Below, piece by piece: positions 22,281 to 33,760 of a stretch of 64,000 bases of DNA. The notes under the pieces were generated by a model, which saw only the letters and a list, made by a program, of their open reading frames with translations, was not told the origin of the DNA and did no database searches. Each line of letters begins with the position of its first letter. The first letter of the stretch is position 1. Source of the DNA: Prinia subflava (lineage: Eukaryota > Chordata > Aves > Passeriformes > Cisticolidae); NCBI RefSeq assembly GCF_021018805.1, contig NC_086283.1:11421162-11485161 (forward strand). Direction: 5' to 3'. The translations under genes were made by a program, and so were the position numbers.

Positions 22281-24798
22281 AGTCCACTGGGTTGTGGTGT
22301 GATTGATCATTTGTCTGAAAATTTGTGTTTAAGAGATACTGCAATCTAGGGGTGTCACTAGCATAGTTATGATTTACTATTTTCTAGGGCTAGGAAGCAG
22401 GAATGCTCTTAATATTTTGTATGCCTTGCCAGGTGAAATGGTATATTGCCAACACAAAGACTTTGGGAGGAGAGCGTACATAAAAATTTTCCATGAAAAT
22501 AGTTCCATGAATACTGGCCAAACCAGCAAACATAGATGGATAACACTCAGATTGGGTTGTAAATAAAACTAAGAAAGAAATAAGGCCATATATAACTTGT
22601 AAAGAAGAACATGATAATTCATGTATTGTCACTACTTTATCTTCTTGCTGCTGTTTTTTAGCACCAATCAGGATTGCTGTGGTTATTTTGAGGTTCACCT
22701 TTGAGTTATTCGGTTTCAGGAAACATAAATCTCAACAGCTTTGTTATCACCTTTGACTTACACTGCCCATAAAAGTCAGGTTTGTCTTGGGAACAAGTCA
22801 AAAGGAACATCTGTAGTAGCCTGGGGTGGGTAAAATTGAGAAGTTTTGTGAAGCAGGTCTGGTACCTGAAGCAGGGGGGGATGGTGTGAAGTGGAGGAAG
22901 GACACGGTGGGTGTCAAACCCTGTCTGCACAACAGCCTGTGGAAAGACCTCCATTAGCATTGTCAGGGATGGGGCTTCACCTTGGCACTGCCTTTTCAGA
23001 GAACACCAAAGGAAAGTGACAAGCGAGCCAGCCCGTACAGGACTTTTCCACAACACACTCCTATTATGAATAGAACCCACAACAAAAACATCTGTTTCAG
23101 TGGCAGAGTACTGTTTGCTTTTCGGAACAGGATGGGAAGGGCAGATTTTCAGCTTGTTTGAATCTGTACTGCTGAGTGCCCAGGAGAGTATCACAGGAGA
23201 GTAGGGACAAAAGCAACTGAAACGTGTTAGTGTAGTCTCCCAATCTAGTTGTAACACTTTCTGCCACTTCATTCTGCCTCTATCATCTCATTAGGCATTT
23301 TACCTGAGTGTAAAGTATTCTTTTATAATTGCAAATATTTGTTTAGACAAAAATATCTGAACATTTAAAATCTCTCTTAGGGAGAAAAAAATGGAAAACA
23401 GTAAAATCTGTTAAAAAAAAAAAATCAGACTTAAACAAAGTTTTTCTTTCTGCAAGTGGGGAAGGGTGGGGGTGAAGGAAGAGGATAAGTCAGAAGGAGG
23501 GAGTGGTTGCTTCCTGCTCAGAGTATCTGCAGTGGTGATAAGTGATGGAGGCTGTGGAGTGCTTCAGCTCTTGGGCCATGTTTCTGGAATGACTGTCAGT
23601 GGTGATGCCCAGACCAGTCAGAGAGGAGCTCAGGCTGGCTGTCTTGCCCTTGGAGAGCCAGCACAGTCACAGCCTACCTCTGGTGTTTTATCAGTGCCTG
23701 CATGAAGAGTGCCAGCTTACTCTGAGGTACAACTCATCTGCTATCTTGCTTGGGGTTGTCTTTCCCCTTTAAGTCAAGGAGAATCAGCTCTCAGAGGATA
23801 GATAGCATGCTCTCTGATTTTAGCCCATGGAGTCACTAACATCTTCCAGATGTTTTATAGTCCCTTGCATGAGTTTTACAATGGAATTCCTGTCTTTGTT
23901 GCCCATAATTTCTCTTATTTTCAGTTAAATCTATGTTCTAATGGATACCTTCTTTATAAAGTGGTGAACCACTTTGTTTTAGCTGTCTGGGACAAACATT
24001 TACTGTCTGACAGCTCTGTGTGAAATCTGTGAGATTTTCATGAACTGGCTTCAGTAAAAACAAGATTGGCTGTGTAGGAAACATTTACCTATGGAAGCTT
24101 ACTGTCAAACAAGAAGTCAGGGAATTAGGTAATTTTTACATGAGATTACACAAACCAGGATATACTACTACATAAAGAATAAGGATAGAATTCTTACAAT
24201 CCTGCCTGCCTACTGAAGTCTGAGAATGAAAAGGGGCTGGAGATTCAGCTGTGAGTGTATAGTAAATGCCAGAGTCAGTCATTTTCAAGCTCTTCACTAA
24301 GCATTAAGTCTCAAAGCTTGGAAGCAGATCTGCATGACTCAGTTGAATAAATGTGTTTGACACGGAAGACAAATATTGTACTCAGTAGAGCAATTTTGAA
24401 GTCTAATGCTCTTCTCTCCCAACTAATTCTAAGGCTTAATTACTGAATACCAATATCATATAATTCACAAATAATTCCCTGGCTGCCTTTTGTTCACTTG
24501 TGCCTTTAGTACTGTATTATCAAATACCAAAAGATTATCAGATAGCATGACGGGTTTATAGATGCTCTGCAGTGCCAAAAAATATCAAAATGCAATGATC
24601 TACCAATTCAAAGTGGTGTTTCACTGGCTCCACAGGAGTATTATTCCACTCTTTGGTTTTCCAAGTCTGGTTTACATGTGGTAGTGAAACCTTCCCTTCA
24701 TAATACTATTAATCTCCCAAATCTGAGAGGCAGACAGACTGAGTTTCCTTTGTCTTGATTCAAGAAAATATATGTTTTGCCTTTATATCTTACAGCTT

Positions 24799-24820
24799 AG
24801 TAATCTGCTAGCAGATTACT
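24799..24820. other. perfect 22-bp palindrome
   Basis: AGTAATCTGCT followed at once by its exact reverse complement, centred between 24809 and 24810. It holds two inverted TAATC cores of the kind bound by OTX/PITX-type homeodomains. Outer CAGC/GCTG bases can extend the fold. A perfect 22-bp palindrome is expected about 0.015 times in 64 kb of random sequence. Confidence 0.85.
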
Positions 24821-27360
24821 GTAGTGCTGGGAAATGGAAGGAGAGCGAGTCTTTCTGCATGTAAAGGCTTCTGCCCACATATCAACAACTGCAGCTCCTA
24901 CTGACTTTATACTGCTTGGGTTTTTTTCCAGGAGAGCTCTATTTGGTCCCCTTTAACAGCTTAAGATATATATTTTTTTACATTAGTTTCTTGAAAAGCT
25001 GAGCTTTCATATGAGAGCTTTTGAGTGTCAGCTTTCACTTAGTTGAAGTACCGTACACAAAAGGACATAAAAGCAATATATCTAGCACTGGAAATTGCTG
25101 GAATTGATTTTTGTACCATGAATTGATCTTATTTTTAGCAATAATCATATTACATTACTGCATCTAGAGATTTGATAGATGTGTGCAGTTTTTTCTCTCT
25201 TTAATGAAAAGGTGTCAGTCAGAAACTTTTAGCATTCCTGTGCTCAATATCAAAAACAACACTGTGAGAAGGACTGGGATTTTCATTATGAATAGACACC
25301 CATCATTAGATAGAGCAATTCAAATATTTCATCTGACAAAGCAAAAGGCGTGAAAACTGAATTGCTCCAAAGCCCCTGGGAAGCAGCAGAATGGTTCAGG
25401 TTTTGATGGGCACTTACAGTCTCACCTGATAATTGCCCACTCTCAGGAAACAAGCTTTCCACCTCTACAGTCCTTGGATCCTGGAGAAGTGCATGAAGGC
25501 TTCGTGGAAGGTCCTTGCTCTTGTTAGGTTTTTAACGTATAAATGTGAATTTGGAGTGGAAGCCCAGTTTAGTTATGGCTCTTAAGTTTCTTGGGCCAAG
25601 CGGGTGTGTTCAGAATAGCCCTCGTTGTTTTCCAAGTTCCTGGCCTAGATCTGTTCCTAAAGTGGAGTGACTTGAATCCACCTGAAATATCACATATGGC
25701 AGCCACAAGAGGACTAATCCAGTAATAAGTGTTGCCAGCCTGCCCAGCAAAAGTGGAACTTTCCCTGTCTAGACTTTTCTCTACTGTTTGTCTTTTGGTG
25801 CTGGAGGTGGCAGCAGCTCCAAGTGTCACCCCAAGCATCAGCAAAGAGTGAGAGCAGCAGCTTGAGGCTTTCGGCACGTGAGGTGCCGCCGCAGTCAGTG
25901 CTAGCAGGGCTGCGAGTTCTCTGTCACCCAGTGTGCAGCCACACGCCCTTTGGAGCTGGCTCAAGGCTCTTGGGTGCTAGGCATGGCTGTGACTGCAGCA
26001 CCGTGCCTGGCACAAGGGTGCCGGGGTGATGGGGTTGCAGGGTGGTAGGGCTGCAGATAAAGCTGTCTGAGACAGTTAACAAAATAAATCGCACTGTTTA
26101 TACTGTGATACTGGGTTGGCTGCCATGGCTTTGCACAAGGGCTCAGCTTCATTTCCCCTAGGACGGGTCTGTAGAGGACACAGGCTGTCACATGAGGATG
26201 AGAAGTCTTCCAGTGCCTTCTGCCGTGGGCCCAGGCAGATGGCCATGTTCTTCCACAGCTTTCTGGAAAACTTTGTCAGAAGAGCAGAGCTGATTGCAGC
26301 ATGAAGAGCAGTGGAACAGGGCTTCAGAAACCCCAGACATGCCCCTGCCCACGTAGAGCAAGGTGAGGAGACACAGGCTCAAGAAGAGCATGTAGGCTCT
26401 GGGGCTGTGCTGGGCTAAGCCCAGAGCTCAAACAGGAGAGCAAGAGCTGAGTTAACCCTCTAGAAAGTTAACACTTTAAATGGTGCTGCCACAGTGTAAA
26501 GTGCATCATCAGAGAAGCCTTGTATTGCTCCTGACCATGTATGATCTGTCTGGATGAACAAAGGCTGTTGGTTTCTAGGGCTATCTCTCCATTACTTCAG
26601 ACACACATGCAAGGCTTGGAGGAGAAGGATGTTAGAGCAGCAATTATGTAAGGTATTAAAGAGCCACAGCTGGCCACTTAGCCTGTCATTAACGACCATT
26701 GCTATGCTCAAGTCAGGAAACACTAGAAATCTGCTGAGGAGGCCCAAATTAGCAAAATGTGAGGACAGTTTTGAGATCAGATGTTCAAAGTATTAATGAA
26801 CTTTTGGGAAAAGCACCTGCTGATAGATCCCTACTGAGTCTTTGAGACTTCAGCCTCAGGACTGCCACAGAGCAGGATATGATCCTGGGGCTGTCGTGTG
26901 GCAAGAGCCACAGCCATGTAACCTTCCCTCTGCTCCAACAGAGCCTGCTGCAGATGCCAGGCTGCAAAGCCATTGCAGGAAATGCTTGAGGAACACATAG
27001 GGCCTGAGCTGGAGTTTGCAGAAATAATGTATACTTTTCAGAAGCCAAGGAGTTTGTATTAATAGAAAAGCTGGAATGGTATTTGAATCATGCTTTTATT
27101 TGTGGCTTTGTACTTGTACCTTCTCATGTCTTCATGCCCCCACTTTAATATGAAGATCCTTTTTACCTTGCTATACCTCCAGAAGCTATCATGAAGCTGA
27201 GTTCATTAAGCTTTGAAGTTTTCAGTCTCAGCAGAGGCTGAAGAACCACCTGCATATAAAGCACAGTTGAAGGAGCACAGTAGTGTTCTACTAAAGCAAC
27301 ACATCATGCAGGTTGAACTCCTGTAGCACCAGTCCCTCAAAAGAAATAACCAGAGTTAAT

Positions 27361-27402
27361 GATTTTTTTCTTTTCTTTTTTTTCTTTTTTTTTTTCCTTT
27401 TG
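27361..27402. repeat. polypyrimidine tract
   Basis: T/C-only run of about 40 bases (TTTTTTTC and similar units). Low complexity; no other function seen. Confidence 0.85.
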
Positions 27403-27529
27403 GTGGCTTGGGTGAGCGAGGATGGGGGTTTTGCCCCTTATTTGAGAAAAAGAGAAGCATTTAAGAATGGATACTAAAGAGAGTATTTTGTTACCAGAAA
27501 ACTTGAAGACTTCAGCCATTTCCCCTCTG

Positions 27530-28130
27530 ATTCAGCATTATTGCAATGTGTGGGACTCTTGTGGCTGTCACTGCCATATAATACAATGAGTGACAAACAC
27601 TACTTAGCATACTGAATGGGGGCACTGTCCCTAGCTTAATCTACCTAATGCCCCCACTGCAAGATATAAATAGATTAAGAGAGAAAATTCAATAATTTCC
27701 CCATTCTCCCACCAGAGCAATACACATTACATGTTCCTTGCCATCTAATTGCATTACATGGCAGGGATGCAATAAACATTTAATGGCAGTCACAGTCATC
27801 TGTCACTTCCCCTTAGGTTGGTAATGTTCAGTATGATTTACATGCTTAATGCTGAACATTTTTGGGGGGAGGGAGGAAGGTATGAGTAACCCACATCAAA
27901 GAAGTTGTGGTTTTAGCTAAAGTATTTTCTTTCATTAGTTAAGAAAAAAGAAGCAATTGAGTACCAGTGCTCATGAGGTACCTTAATTAATGCCTCATGA
28001 AACCAGGATGGGACATTAAAAGTCTTGCTACTGATTTATCCTCAGTGGTACAATAGTTTTGCACAGGTATAATGCCACAGAAATTAAATAGGGGTCACAC
28101 CAATGAGTTAAATGCAAATAATTGGAAGTT
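27530..28130. other. possible conserved noncoding element
   Basis: CpG-poor 600-base stretch with repeated TAAT/ATTA cores, a TTAATTAA palindrome inside an 8-bp inverted repeat (27971-27978 with 27993-28000) and a POU octamer ATGCAAAT at 28112-28119. The low-noise, motif-dense texture is typical of developmental enhancers in gene deserts. Inference only. Confidence 0.3.
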
Positions 28131-29689
28131 TTTAGGGAAAAATGTTTGACTCTCACTCTAGTTTGTTATTTAGACATCCTCATATACCAGTGCATTTCAG
28201 AGGGAGGGGCAGTGGGTATATATGGGTCTGAAAAATGTATGTATTTCAGGACATAGTGAACTGATCTATACAGTGAATTTTCTGTCAACTTCAAGAGGAA
28301 CAGAGTGGTTTCATCATAATAGTCTGCAAAAACATGGATGCCATGAAATATATTGTTCATGTTGAACACTGTAATGGAAAAGCTACAAATCCCTGTGGAC
28401 ACACTTATATTAAATTATATTCCTCCCTCCCCAGACAAGTTGGGGGCAAGATGCTCAGCGACATTTCTCATAAAACTGCTCTGCTTTGCCTGTGTAGAGT
28501 TTTAGCATGTGATGGGTAACATGTTCCACATCAGTGGCAAACCGCAGCTGTTTCTAAACAGGAAGAACAGAAGTGTTCAAATACTTTTTCTTGTAGCAGC
28601 ATTGAGACTTGTGCCTTTGAATGTGCAGGCCATTGGCTTTTTGAGCAAAGTTAAATGACTGCTTCAAAAGGTGTCCTCTTCACACTGGTGGTTTTTGAAT
28701 TTACTAGAGAGGCATGAAATGTTAAAAAAAAAATCCTATGCAGGTTAGTAGAAAGCAGAAATCAGACACAAAAGTAAAATTAGTGTGAGTTAGAAGAACA
28801 ACTAAGAAAGTAGGAAGGCACTGGTTTGTTCTAGGCAGACCGCCAGAAAGTCATCATCTGGTGAAAACTTTCAGCCAGTGTGAATTTGAGCCAAACAGTA
28901 GCCTGCAGGTGACAGCCTCTGTAGCCCATTAAGAGTCTCTTGAGGCCTCTAATCTGGCAGCTGAGCCCATTTCTTGCTCTTTCTGAGAGCTTGCTTCACA
29001 TTTAGATTGGCTTTGCTGTGCTGTGCTTGTGGCTTGCTAGCAAACTAGGGAGCAACTGTGCTCTGCTATGGCACTGTGGCTCCCCAATAGTTAGGCAGTT
29101 TCCCTTTTGCTGTGGATCTCTAGAAGGATTGGTCTAATGTTTTGTCACTTAATTTTGCTTTTGTACTGTGTAGAGGAAAAGAAGCGGAGTGGGGTTTAGT
29201 TTTCTTGTGTGTTAGAAAAGTAAGAGTTGGGGTTCTTGGGATTTTTCACCACAGGATGGGATTAGCTGAACAGAAATCCAGCTCTGAACTATTCTGTACT
29301 AGAAAGAGCTCCCAAAATTGTGCTCAATCAGGATGAAACACTGAGTGTGTGTGCATGTGCAGAGATTCACATATTGATAACCTCAGGTCTGTAGTTTGCC
29401 AGTGAGTTACCTGCTGTACAGTGCTCCGGGCTTTTGCTAATTTGACAAGGTCGCTTCACGAGGCAAACAATTACCAAAGGTGGCAAGGCAGCTTTTCTTC
29501 TATGAATCACTAAATCATCAACTCCTGTGTCACTGAAAAAGTATCCTAGCTACTGTATGTGTCTTTCTCAATCAATATCCCCAGACAGAGTATCCATGTC
29601 CTTTTATCCCCCACAGGAATGACTAAACCTCTCCAGCAGCTCCGAATCTCTCAGCTAATGGGCGGGGGAGCACAGACCTTAATTGTCCC

Positions 29690-30100
29690 TGACACCAACA
29701 CAGCCGCTCCTGTGCTTTGCATGTCAGTCCTGTGCATCTCTGCCACCGCAGAGGCCAGCGGAGTGACGGGAGTGCCCGGGCTGCTCTCCGGGCTCACCGA
29801 GTCGGTTTCGCGGCGCACGGGCTCGCTTGTGCTGACACAGCCGGGGTGCCCGCCCTGCCGAGAGCAGCCCTCGCCGTCCGGGCGCCGGGCGGGCCGTGCC
29901 AAAGGAGGCTCCCGCGGGAATGCTGCCCGCGCCCTCTGGCGGCCGCCCGGGGCTAGCAGCGCGGGCGGGGCTTGCTTCGGGAGCTCCGCGGCGCTGCCGC
30001 CAACCTTCCCGGGCAGCTGCACTACTGAGAAACGCCCCAAACCTCTACAGCGTTTTAGTGCTTCCGCTAAATCCCCGTGAAACTGCCCCCGCCGCAGTTA
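29690..30100. promoter_or_regulatory. CpG island
   Basis: Abrupt rise in G+C and CpG density in an otherwise AT-rich window, with many CGCG, GGCGG and CCGCC words between about 29740 and 30020. It carries a CTCF-like site. Islands of this size usually mark a promoter or a regulatory hub, but I see no TATA box, no clear first exon and no strand preference. Frames on both strands (29559-30080 plus, 29651-30040 minus) are open mainly because stop codons are rare in GC-rich sequence. Confidence 0.8.
29929..29944 (-). promoter_or_regulatory. CTCF-like binding site
   Basis: Plus strand reads GCGCCCTCTGGCGGCC, close to the reverse complement of the vertebrate CTCF core, differing at two positions. 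It lies inside the CpG island, where such sites often act in insulation or looping. Confidence 0.55.
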
Positions 30101-33100
30101 GGAATGAAGGTTACGGCTATTGCTGCCAGCCCCTTGCATTCTGTGCATCAGAGGTTTTCAAAACCTGGAAAAGACAGTGATGACTGAAGTTTTGGTTGTG
30201 TTATTTTTACACGTACACTTTTGACATGGGCTAAGAGCACCTGTGAGTGTGGATGTGACTGCTTGACTGATGTACTGAATTTAGGGATGGCAGAGCTACA
30301 ATGAATTCTACACAATCCCTTGCTGTCCACTTAAACATAAGTACATGCTTTGATTTAATTTTCTGCTAATGAGATGAAATTTTACTTAACTGAAAAGGTT
30401 GCAAGAATTACTGTCCATCTGTGCCATTGAGATTTTGTGGTCTGGGATGCTGGAAGATTTGTTTTTACAAGTAGCAGGTCTTTGAGAAATCTTCCCATAC
30501 AACTAATGTCAGAAAAATATTTTGATGGTGTATCTCTACAGAAAATGTAAAAATTAGTTGTTTTCATCCTGTCTGATAGTTGCCCCAGTGCCAACTTAGT
30601 TGCACTCCTACCCCCACTGCAGCCAGTGCTGGACCACAGGAAAACTTCTGCAGTGGGAAGATTCTCCCAAAATACACAGTAGTCTGTGTGGTACCCTGCC
30701 CAAATCTGCCCTTTCTCTCTGCCCCTCTGGCTTTGCTTTCCCTGGAGACAACCATGTTCATGAGTGAGTATGGGGGGATTTCTGCTTTTGACATGCTGGC
30801 TTGAATATTCAGGCTGGTTTGTTATTGTGCTTCAGGCCTCATTAGAAGTTTGGAGAGAAGTGTGTGCATATAGATATAGTCATGAGAACATTTATTATTT
30901 GCAAATTTACACTTAACTTCAGATATTAAATATACAAATGGGAACAGCCTGTACCAGTACTACTAAACTGTCTGAAATATTCATTTCAGTCAGGTCTTGC
31001 GGTGATATAAATTGCTGTAACCACATTGAAATCAACGTTGCCATGCAATTTAGAGCAATTTGAAAATCTGTCTGCTGTAGATATTATTTGCTAATAATTT
31101 GGAGAGCGAGTTTTATTTAATCTTTTGAGGAAGAACTCTGAGAAGCCTAGATTTAAAAACAAAGTGAAACTATATACCATTAATTTTATGTATAATACTT
31201 AGCTTGGGAGCATATACCACAAATCAGTCTAAAAACCCTACACCCTGGAAATATTATTTGAAAAAAAAAACTAACAAACCCAAGCACATTTCCATAGCAT
31301 ACGAAGTGTGACTTCAACAAAGATAATGTTTTCATAGGCTGTTTTCATAGGCATAAAGGACTGCGTTAGGAAAAGTGTTGAGGAGCTTTGGGTAGAGGTC
31401 ACTCAGCATCCCTGTTAACTGGTTAGCCCAGAAGGAGAGACTCAAAAGCAAAAGAGTTCTTAGCAGAAGAACTGCTGGCTCCTGCTGGAGTTGTTGTAGG
31501 AGTGATGTGTCCCTTGTCAGAGAAAGACACTCATTTCTTCTGCCTATTCCAGTGCTCCCGGATATATTATATGTAAGTACATACATATGTTCACAAAGGT
31601 TTATATTCATAGACAGTATACAATAAGGAGAAATGCACAAATTTAAAAGTAATTTACGTCCTACTCCAGTGAAAATGGAATTCCTTATTGGCACCAGGTT
31701 GATACTATGGTTTGGATGCAATACTGCCAAGTGCTCAGGGCTTTGCACCCTTAAAGGAAGAAGCAGTTGATTCATTCCTGCCCACAAGGCAGAGGAAATG
31801 TCACTGCCTGTCCCTCTTTTATGGCAGGGGGCCCCAGCTTGGACTCAGGTGAAATGTCACATGGAGCATTCACAACAGAGCAAGACTCGCTGTTCAGGAG
31901 CTTTAGGGACACGTGCAGGAAGGAAACCATAAGCCCATGGTTCAGCAAGGCAAGGATGAAGTGCCTCAGCTTCCAAGGAAGCTGATGCCCAAAATCCAAA
32001 AGTTCTTTGTGTGTTTTCTGGCCATGTCATGCAGGGGCAGGATCCTGGGTTTATGAGTTTTACTGTAGTGATTTGGCTGTGGGGAGACTGTTGGCTTTTT
32101 GGACCCACTTGGCCTGCACCAAGTGTGCTTTTGCTATGCTGCACTGTCTGTCACTGCCTGTTCAGCAGTAGCCATGGGAGCAGGCTGCTTGGTCCTCTGA
32201 GTGTTCTGCTTTCCTTTAATGTATTCCTAAATTGCTTAAAAGTTTATTTGTGGCTGTAATATCCTGGCCTATCCTAATTTCTCTCTGCATGCTTGTAACA
32301 TCATATGTCAGTAGCCATCAACATTTGAAATCATTGCATCAATTACATCCCTTTGATGCTGTAAAGGCTGTTTAAGAATAAAATAACCACCCTGCACTTA
32401 CTGCAATAAAAGTTTCTCCAAAACTGGTTTATACCATCATCGCTCATTCAGTGCTCTTGCAAACATTTTGTATAATGCTATTAGAGTGACTTGCCAGTGA
32501 ACAATACAAGTTAATATTGATTTCACAGATATAAATGATTCCTTAAATCCCTGAATGCTTAATGAATATTTTAGTGTAGTCTTATGAAAGAATTCATGGA
32601 TGTGAGTTGGATAGCATGCAAAGAATAGTAAAATTTTCCACTCCAAAATACAACCTGATGCGTGGCTTACTTGTTTCTCTTACCTACCCTCCAGGTAAAA
32701 AGATTCATGGTTCCATAAATATTTGATATAGTTTCCTTTTTTCCCCCCTTATTTTCTATCTTTCTGCTCTCCCCCTCCCCAAGATTACTGAAGTGTGTTT
32801 TTAAGTCTCTCTGTTCACTGGAAACAGTCATAAACAAATTTCCAAGTTGAGCAGTGATAGAAGTCTCAGTACTGACAGTGCTTGTACTCAGACCCATTTT
32901 TAACACCACTTCTTAGTAACGAAGTCTATCATCCTTGAATAGCCATGGGGATTTGTCCGTCTATGCTCATCCTCTAATCTTGTTTCAACTGAGCTGTGTT
33001 CCCAATGAGCTGAGAGGTGAGGTGTGGAGAAGGGAGAGCTGTGCTTCGCGATGGGAAGTGCTAACAGAGTTGGTTGATTTGTTGGATCTTTTTAAGACTG

Positions 33101-33706
33101 GAGATCTGAAAGTGTGCTTCCCTTGTAAAAGCAGAAAGCCAAAGAGGTTTGAGTAAATGAAAAAATAAGGGAAGAGTGCTCAGAGGGAGATTGGAAGAAG
33201 AAGTATGTGAGGGTCATGCCAGGTGGATGGGGATCCAACCTTCCAGTCCATATGTACACAGATCAGCTGGACCAGCTGGGAAAGGAGACCTTCTTCACTA
33301 CAGTGACCCTTGCCCTCTTGTCTGCAGATGGAGGTTTTACAGCACCTGTACAAATTAGAGACTTGTACACACAAAGAACTCATATGAGTATGAAAAACTG
33401 TTTTATTTGTAAGACACCAAGCAGTAGCAGCACACACTAATACAACGGAGTCCCTGGTAAAGTAGGTGACCTTTGAATTAGTGACCTATGGAGCAAAATT
33501 CTGTCCGCAGCTGCTGCTCCCTGGAGGAATGTATTGCCCCTCTCTCTGGGTGGTCATTAAGCAGAAGTTACGTGTTTATCTCGCCAGATTATGCATTAAG
33601 TGCTAAGGGAAGGAAGAGTCAGAAAGTCTGCAGGAGAAATACCTTACCCTAACACTGCACAAACTTGTTAGTATTTGTGCAGCTTTATATTTTCTCAGTT
33701 TTTGTC

Positions 33707-33709
<3 letters not shown>

Positions 33710-33757
<48 letters not shown>
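33710..33757. repeat. poly-T homopolymer, about 48 bases
   Basis: An unbroken run of T. It could be the poly(A) tail of a retrocopy inserted on the minus strand, but there is no AATAAA on the minus strand just beyond it and no recognisable gene copy. Confidence 0.95.

Positions 33758-33760
<3 letters not shown>

Larger units (their letters stand above)
20967..29680. other. gene-free interval
   Basis: No exon recognised. It contains the longest open frame outside the provirus (22706-23272, minus, 188 codons), which has no domain, signal peptide or family resemblance and is most likely chance. Separate entries cover the 24799 palindrome and two possible conserved noncoding stretches. Confidence 0.5.

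Noticed and set aside
22706..23272. 188-codon minus-strand open frame
   Set aside because: Longest frame outside the provirus, but no domain, signal peptide or family resemblance. In 64 kb with both strands a frame of this length is plausible by chance.
24951..24972. Resemblance to the mature miR-133 sequence (TTTGGTCCCCTT core)
   Set aside because: Only about 12 bases match exactly, then differences and a deletion, and the upstream sequence does not supply a pairing arm for a hairpin.
29559..30080. 173-codon plus-strand frame over the CpG island, with a 129-codon frame opposite
   Set aside because: Both strands are open because GC-rich sequence has few stops; composition is Gly/Arg/Ala/Pro-biased with no domain.
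33710..33757. Poly-T as the tail of a processed pseudogene
   Set aside because: No minus-strand poly(A) signal, no gene-like sequence beyond it and no visible target duplication.
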